Origin: Atopsyche davidsoni
Lineage: Eukaryota; Arthropoda; Insecta; Trichoptera; Hydrobiosidae
DNA length: 64,000 nucleotides
Assembly: GCA_022113835.1 (NCBI GenBank)
Contig: JAILWY010000027.1
Coordinates: 9,054,501 to 9,118,500 of the forward strand
Direction of reading: 5' to 3'
Part shown: one piece after another, positions 57,896 to 64,000 of the stretch
Layout: each line of letters opens with the position of its first letter
How positions within the stretch are numbered: position 1 is the first letter of the stretch
Position numbers and translations under genes: made by a program
Notes under the pieces: generated by a model
Database searches by the model: none
Told to the model about the DNA's origin: nothing
What the model saw: the letters and a program-made list of their open reading frames with translations, nothing else

Positions 57896-58251
57896 ATATA
57901 CACTGATATGTCTATTTTTTGATTAACGTCAATCAGATGCGTATTTATTACCCATTATGGGTTTATTATATTATTGCTTACATGATTAGGCACATTAGTT
58001 CATACATAGAAGATGATTTAAAGAGACCCTCAGAAAAATATATGATTTGATATGATAGTATGATTCTTAAAAATTCTCGATAAACGGAAGTGATTCCTTA
58101 GTACAAGGGTTAGTACACCGGTCATGTAAACCAGGGGATGTGGGTTCAAATCCCACACAAATCACGATGATATTTTTCTGAGAGTTTCTTTAAATCATCT
58201 TCTATGTATGAACTAATGTGCCTAATCATATAAGTAATAATATACACTGAT
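57896..58251 (+). mobile_element. 332-bp tRNA-headed foldback element with 12-bp target duplication
   Basis: Perfect 12-bp repeats, ATATACACTGAT (57896-57907, 58240-58251), flank 57908-58239. The insert starts ATGTCTATTTTTTGATTAAC, close to the start of the 56996 insert. An inverted copy of the element's own tail then follows (about 57966-58046), then a leader (TATGATTCTTAAAAATTCTC), a complete tRNA-like cloverleaf and the direct tail (58165-58239). The result is a long hairpin with the tRNA-like part in the loop, parallel in plan to the hammerhead foldbacks. Confidence 0.75.
58092..58164 (+). ncRNA. tRNA-like cloverleaf, Thr-UGU type, in a short mobile element
   Basis: The 73 bases fit standard tRNA spacing: acceptor GATTCCT with ACAAATC (five of seven pairs), D stem GTAC/GTAC with loop AAGGGTTA, anticodon stem CCGGT/ACCAG (one mismatch), loop CATGTAA, variable GGGAT, T stem GTGGG/CCCAC with loop TTCAAAT, discriminator A. 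The anticodon position reads TGT (Thr), but the universal U33 is A, so it is unlikely to work as a tRNA. It more likely serves as the internal RNA polymerase III promoter of the element. Confidence 0.7.
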
Positions 58252-61200
58252 GTTAATTAAACGAAAGACAGGCGGGGCGGGTCGCCTTGAGAGCGCGGGG
58301 TGATTGCTAATTGTGCAAAGTGCGTTGAATTGGCACCTCCAATGGAGCGGCGGTAATCTCATAGTGCACCCTGACAATGCATCTGATGCACATTAGGCAG
58401 AGTGCAGGGTGGGCCGGGGCTGGGGGAGTGTGCAGCGAGGGTGAAATGTGCTGTGTAAGTGCACTTTTACATTGTATTCCGATAATTATGTGTTTTTAAT
58501 TTTGTTTTAAATGACGGGGAACATTTTGAAGGGTCGTAATTATACTAAATTATGACTAATTTATGTTTTCTATATATTTTTCACGGTGTCGTTTTTTTTA
58601 AATTTCATTACATGCGTGTGGTTGGTTATAATTTAAAGCAACCTACACACGCTGCAACACAACTGACAACCGAACGGCGACTAGCAAATAGCTTGTAGTG
58701 TTTTTTTTTAGTTTTGCCAAAATAACAAAGCACAAAGTAACCCATTGGATATTTATTGTGTTGTAACTTCTGTGGATAATTTTTGCATTGTTCATATATT
58801 AGTATATGTTTATAATTTAAATATATTAGTTTAGAGAATTAACTTTCATGGTTAAAAAGTTGAAACATAAAATTCCTAGACAGATAATCATTTTATTTTA
58901 TAATTATGTAACGTTTGTAATCATTTTTTTAATTTCTATATTTTGAAACAATACTAGAATAATGTTTTGTCAGACTTTCAATAAAGCACACTTTTAAAAA
59001 TGGTCGTGAATCACTAGACTTCTGGCTCTATTTTTTTATTTAACAATGAATTAATAGTGCTCAAATTCAATTGTTGTGACAGTGTCACTGAGCGAAAATA
59101 ACAAGATTTTTGGGTTAAATAGCGGAAGCTGGTTTTACCGGAAGAGCTTAACAAAAAATGAATTTATGAAGATATTGTTTCTTGTAAAGAAATTTTAAAA
59201 TAATATTCTGAATTACAAATATTTATTGCATAAAATTATTATGATCACAGTCAGTGTTTTTCGGTTATCAAAGCTTTCATATTATTTCAATTGGTCGTAT
59301 AAATATATATTTAATAAACTGTTTATTTATGATAGGTCATGATTATTTTATGTACAAATACAAATATTGTGCATAAAATAAACAAATAAATCATGCGGCT
59401 ACTGCAAAAATCACAATAAAATTAATTATAGCTTTTTTTAAATGTCTCCGAAAATTCAAAGTAATTTAGTTAAATAAGTTAATGCTTTTTGCTATGAGGC
59501 ATACTTTATAAATTGAATGTAAATTCAGTGAGGCTTTTTATGAACAGAGAAAATGAAAAACTTTTCGTCGGTTCCATCACCCAAAAGTCATGTAAATACT
59601 ATATCATGTCCCAGATGACAGTTGGATGCTTCTATTTACATATTATCTCAATAATACTGCTGTACAAGATGGAGCGAATATAAGTTCGTGATCTGCAGTA
59701 AACATCGAAAAATTTGTATACAGCGATATTTTCTATTGAACTCTTGCTATTTGTGAACATTCTCTATTAGATATCTCCTTCTTTTGTAAATATGAATATT
59801 CTATGTTTACTCTTCAGCTATTATTTACTCCCCTTCAATTATATTTATTTTTAAGAACTTTATAAAAAAATGATTGCTATCGCCTATATTATATAAAACT
59901 AGTTTCAATGGGTGTATGATAAATATCAGTAGTTTTGAAAGGACTTTAGTATCATTTAAATTGATATAAATCAATTAACTTCTTAAGTGATATAAGATTT
60001 TAGTGGTGTATACTTTATTAGTTTAGATTGATGTGAATTCCTGTTATTTCAAAGTAATTACACTGCATATTATTTGAAGTATGAATGGGACTGTTTTCAT
60101 TATATTTGTAAAGATAACATAAACATAATGGCAAAGCTATATGAAGCAAACGCCCTCTAGAATCAAATCTAACGGAACACACAAAAGTACATTATCTTTA
60201 GTCAGAAGCTATTCTGCAATGCTGATTATAAACAGAAGGCTTTCTACAAGCACGCAGATTCAAAATGCAAATTTAATTAATTAATCAGTATATCATTAGT
60301 GTATTAGAGAACTTTGAAATCAAAAGTAATAATGTAATAAACGTCATTAAAACAATCATCTTTTGCTGAGACTGAGAAAGTTTCTGCTTTTGTGGATTAT
60401 TCAAAACGTAATGATTTTGATATTATTCTGTAAAAATTGTATGAGACATTAAAGTTTTAACCTTGAGCCTGTTTTAAGGATCGTCTCGTAAATATATTTC
60501 CAGAAAAAATTATTACAAAAATTAAGTGCTCATTTCCATTACAAACGAAATAACAAAAAACCTGTAGATTTTTTTGTCTTGTTGATTCATTGATAATTAA
60601 TATACGACAAATTTTAAGTCTTGACTGTTGAATTTAAAGTTGACTTACTAGACTTATTCCCTTTGAATATAGTTTTATGATATTCTATAAGCATTGCACG
60701 TGTCAGTATTTTTTCATATTTAATAAACAACTGTTATGACTATGTTTCTCATCTTATTTAAACAACACCCAAAACCTGCTTGATTAAAAAAAAAATACTA
60801 TCGCCCTTCTTTAAATCGATTACAGTATAATCTAAATATATATTTATTCAATGGCTCCCAAGGGGCAGTTGTAGCAATATTAACTTTTACGATACTAACC
60901 ATTCGCTCTGCAACCCAGTCAGCACATTCGGTCTACGGCCACATCTGTCAGTCTCAATGCCGAAGTTCCAATACCCACAGAGCAAACATAAACCAGAATT
61001 ATTCAGTCGAGAAGAGGATCGGCTGCATAAAACCAGGACAATTCGTATGGCGAACAAGTCAGCGAAAATTGCCAACACGAAGGAACCGCCAGTAAAGACT
61101 GAAAAGCTACGGCCCTCCCTAGCGTTATATGAAAGCCTCATATGAAATTCCGATCTCGGAGGTCATGTATCGCACTATGTACAGATTTTTTCAGGCAAAC

Positions 61201-64000
61201 GTGACCATAATACCTCAGGGCGCCGGCGAAATACGAAGCCTCGCGGCATGCCAATAAGGCTCTATCGGGGGCCGGCCTGCGCTGTGGATCTTCAGATAAA
61301 TAAAATTACAAATTATGTTGCCGATTTATTGATATGAATCGCTGATACGAAATATTATCTGTTTTTTGGTTTTTTATTTTTTTTATTTACGAAAAATGTT
61401 CAAGTTACACAATTATTGAATTTCAAAAATTCGTAATAACGATGATATGACCAATATGCTTAGAGATCAGTGTTAAATTCTAATATTCATAAAATAATTC
61501 CTTGGAACTATCATTTCATCAATGTTTTACAATCAATTCATAAAAAAGTTGAATAAAATAAATATGTATACATCACATGAGTTTTGAATTAATTTTTACC
61601 TACAGTACAAATGAAGCGGATTCATTCGATTATTTGAGAAATCGAAAATGATAGTGAAAATTTCAAAAACCAAAAATATTTGTTTTTTTTTTAATGTTTT
61701 AACAAACTAATAAAATAAAAATATGACTTTCATTATATCTCAACAATGTATTTGTAATATTAACATCTAAAAAAAATATATTTGAGTCATACCTTCTCGA
61801 ACCAAAAAAGAAATTCGATCGCTCATTTTTATTTTGAAGATATGTTGTGAGGAGGTTCTACAATTCAATGAATAAAAAAAGCCCGAATGAACCTCAGTAA
61901 CACACTGGAGTACCTTTTTTCCACACATTCGACCCACAATCTATAGCCATAAACTGTAACAAAACTATTTCAAAACAACACGCAATGCTATTATATGAGA
62001 TAACGCAACAAATCATACCAACATAACAAATTCCTGCACATTACCTCGATAATGGTCAAATTATACAGCGAAACCTCCCGACATAGCTCGCGCCGGGCAC
62101 ACAATACAATGCCCCGAATAGCATAGTTTTAGAAGAGACACCACATGGGGACTACCTTTTGGATATCTGACGGTGTCCAGAGAGTTACCATAATCAAAAT
62201 ATGCAAATTCAGAAAATGTACACTGCTATTTTTCACTCCATACGCGGTTTTATACATCATAATATTCTGCGGCATTTGCGTGTTAAAATTACAATTATAA
62301 GTTTATATCATTTCAACCGTGGTTGATTTACATAGTATTTCGTTTATATTTTAAAACGTCTGATATTAAATAATATACTTTATTCTTTTGTTCGTAATAT
62401 TTGTTTTACAAAATAAAATAAAATTGATTTATGGACATGGTTAAACCCTCACGCTCTCCCATTCTGTTGCTTGTATGTACATGGCTGCTATTCTGTTATC
62501 TGAGCGTGTGTAAAGGATCGGTAATGGAGTAGTGAACTTGGAATGATTGTGGAGGGATGTGCTCTGGGAGTATCTTGTCGAGGTGGGGAGGCTTCTGCTA
62601 TTGTTTTTCCAGCTTACTGCAGAAGGAGTATCAGATCTAAACGCCAGAGCTTTGTAAGGGAAAGATTTTATAACTTTATTGGGCATTAAAACTGATAATT
62701 CAGGATAATTCCAACAATGATTCAGCATAAATTTATGCTCAGTGAGGTGGTCGCCAACCTTCTCTGCGGAGAAACACTTGATGAAGACAAGCAATAAACA
62801 TGTTATTGACTCGAAAAACTGATTATAACAAATGAAGACATCATAAAAATATACTTGAATTTTTTTTAATCAGACTATTCGGCTATAGAGACCTTGCGAC
62901 TGTAGCTCTGTGACTATTATAGATTTTTTATTTTCGTCTTTGAAGAGAATAAAAAATGACATCAAAGCTAGGAGACATTTCCCATTTGAGGTCTCCTCCT
63001 GAAAAAGCCTGTCACCGCGCAAATTCATATGTGGGACGCAAAGATTTGATTCGATTCTCTTATTAAATGGAGCGTTTGAATGGAGACCGTACGGCTGTCA
63101 TCGAATGCCATTTATGCTGCGGTGAAACGTGCTGAAAAAATTCTGTGAAAAAGTCTGAAAGAGAATGTCTGAGGCGGCGGTGTATAAAAATGCGGGGCTG
63201 CATTGGAGCTTTTTTGTTATTTTTTAGACTTAGGCATAAAAGGTCTATATATATATATGCGCTTTGGCATAGAGTTAAAATATAAGATGTAGGTCAAAAG
63301 GTTATGATTTGTGTTCAGTCCGAATGGTCTGCATTTACATTATCATTACTATTGTTTAACATTAAAACAAACCAATTTGCATAATTTATAAAAACACATA
63401 ATTCATATTTTTACTCACCTAGCCTTTAAATATTTTTGTCCTACTAACTATAAATAAAACAAAAAAAAAAAATTTAATTCTTGGTTCAAAGATATAAACT
63501 ATACATGAGAGATAAAAGATTTAATTTTTTTGTGCAATAAGAAAAATTACAAAGCATTTTTTTTTTGTTTCAAATTTCTTTGCAAAATAGACGTAATATG
63601 AAAAATTAAATAAAAATATTATTTTGCCTGCCATTAGTTTTATTTGAAAATAATTTTATAATTCCAATTATTTTGTCGATTTAACCCTCTGCTGTATTTC
63701 ATTTCTGTATTATACTCATAAATGAAAGCGTTATCTTATATTTTCAGGCAATAAAAAACTATTCTAAATCTTGCCACAATAATAAAACAAATAAACCACC
63801 GTAAAATTTTCTGGCGAAAAGTGGGTGCGACGTCACAGCCCCCATAGAAGGGGTGGGAATAATGGCATTTTAATACAACCCCAGCGCCACGACACATTGT
63901 AGAGGTATGGCAAATATTGATACAGTTTAATATTCTATTTCAAAACAAGCCTCAAAGGTTTTAATTTTGTGATCCAAAACACTTCCACGTTTCAAAAAAC
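58252..64000. other. Noncoding end stretch
   Basis: No gene recognised. G+C-rich islands are at 58260-58450, 60880-61290, 62060-62200 and 63810-63900. A frame across 60957-61145 (+) is lysine-rich and can be extended upstream, but has no known domain and no clear splice sites. The minus frame 62441-62794 (117 codons) is unrecognised. A TATA-like box (63183-63190) precedes a short G+C-rich segment. A motif at 58648-58682 is shared with 9648-9690. A short (TA)n tract lies at 63246-63259. Confidence 0.45.

Noticed and set aside
60957..61145. Lysine-rich open frame that might be an exon
   Set aside because: It extends upstream without an obvious acceptor site and matches no family known to me. 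Left as part of the noncoding stretch.
62441..62794. 117-codon open frame, minus
   Set aside because: No motif recognised and no homology to a known family from memory. Could be an exon but nothing supports it.
1..64000. CRISPR arrays, bacterial operons, rRNA genes, viral integrations
   Set aside because: No regularly spaced repeats, no ribosome-binding-site-led gene clusters, no rRNA-like segments and no recognisable viral genes were seen.

Overview
The window looks like a gene-poor stretch of an arthropod (probably insect) nuclear genome. It is strongly A+T-rich, has no operon structure, and carries remnants typical of animal genomes: a Jockey-type LINE, a mariner, a possible piggyBac relic, several MITE-like elements, tRNA-headed short elements and many minimal hammerhead ribozymes (HHRs) of the type known from Penelope-like elements (PLEs). 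Two MITE copies carry (CCTAA)n, the common insect telomere motif. I could not identify any host protein-coding exon, rRNA or host tRNA gene. Apart from transposon fragments, the open frames are short and I recognise none of them; most look like chance frames in A+T-rich DNA.

The main content is a set of small mobile elements. At least ten loci, plus several relics, carry hammerhead cores (CUGANGA, stem II, GAA, a very short stem III, UH cleavage site). Many lie as head-to-head inverted pairs. The best are at 52868-52913 (-), 52932-52977 (+), 12275-12319 (+), 37400-37441 (-), 35421-35464 (+) and 28825-28866 (-). Stem III is too short to fold within one molecule but is self-complementary (ACUAGU, ACGU, ACCGGU, AGAGCUCU, and AGUGCU with wobble pairs), as expected for ribozymes that work as dimers.

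Seven insertions have exactly 12-bp flanking direct repeats: 3293/3641, 16041/16191, 35398/35523, 51628/52323, 52757/53034, 56984/57248 and 57896/58240. Four carry hammerheads. The other three carry a tRNA-like cloverleaf instead. The shared 12-bp signature suggests one integration machinery for both. In the 138-bp insertion at 16053-16190 the inserted DNA ends at the predicted hammerhead cleavage position, within one ambiguous base.

Layout. 1-8,800: A+T-rich DNA with a hammerhead foldback element at 3293-3652 and relics. 8,800-16,200: hammerhead element (about 12,231-12,422), two inverted copies of a TTAGG-containing MITE, and a hammerhead insertion. 16,200-25,900: a (TA)n microsatellite and a 5'-truncated Jockey-like LINE with a 13-bp target duplication (22,799-23,877). 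25,860-26,245: degenerate tandem array of about 60-bp units. 28,800-37,600: hammerhead elements of several lineages and a TA-flanked MITE at 30,943-31,269. 37,600-47,000: mostly featureless DNA with one small insertion. 47,041-47,490: possible piggyBac relic. 51,628-53,045: composite tRNA-like element beside the best hammerhead element. 56,984-58,251: two tRNA-like elements flanking a broken mariner. 58,252-64,000: no recognised genes.

G+C-rich islands of about 100-400 bp stand out every few kb (for example 10500-10780, 12500-12740, 38450-38880, 43560-43800, 51300-51600, 58260-58450, 60880-61290). They have no convincing coding content and could be cis-regulatory elements of a distant gene; this is inference only.
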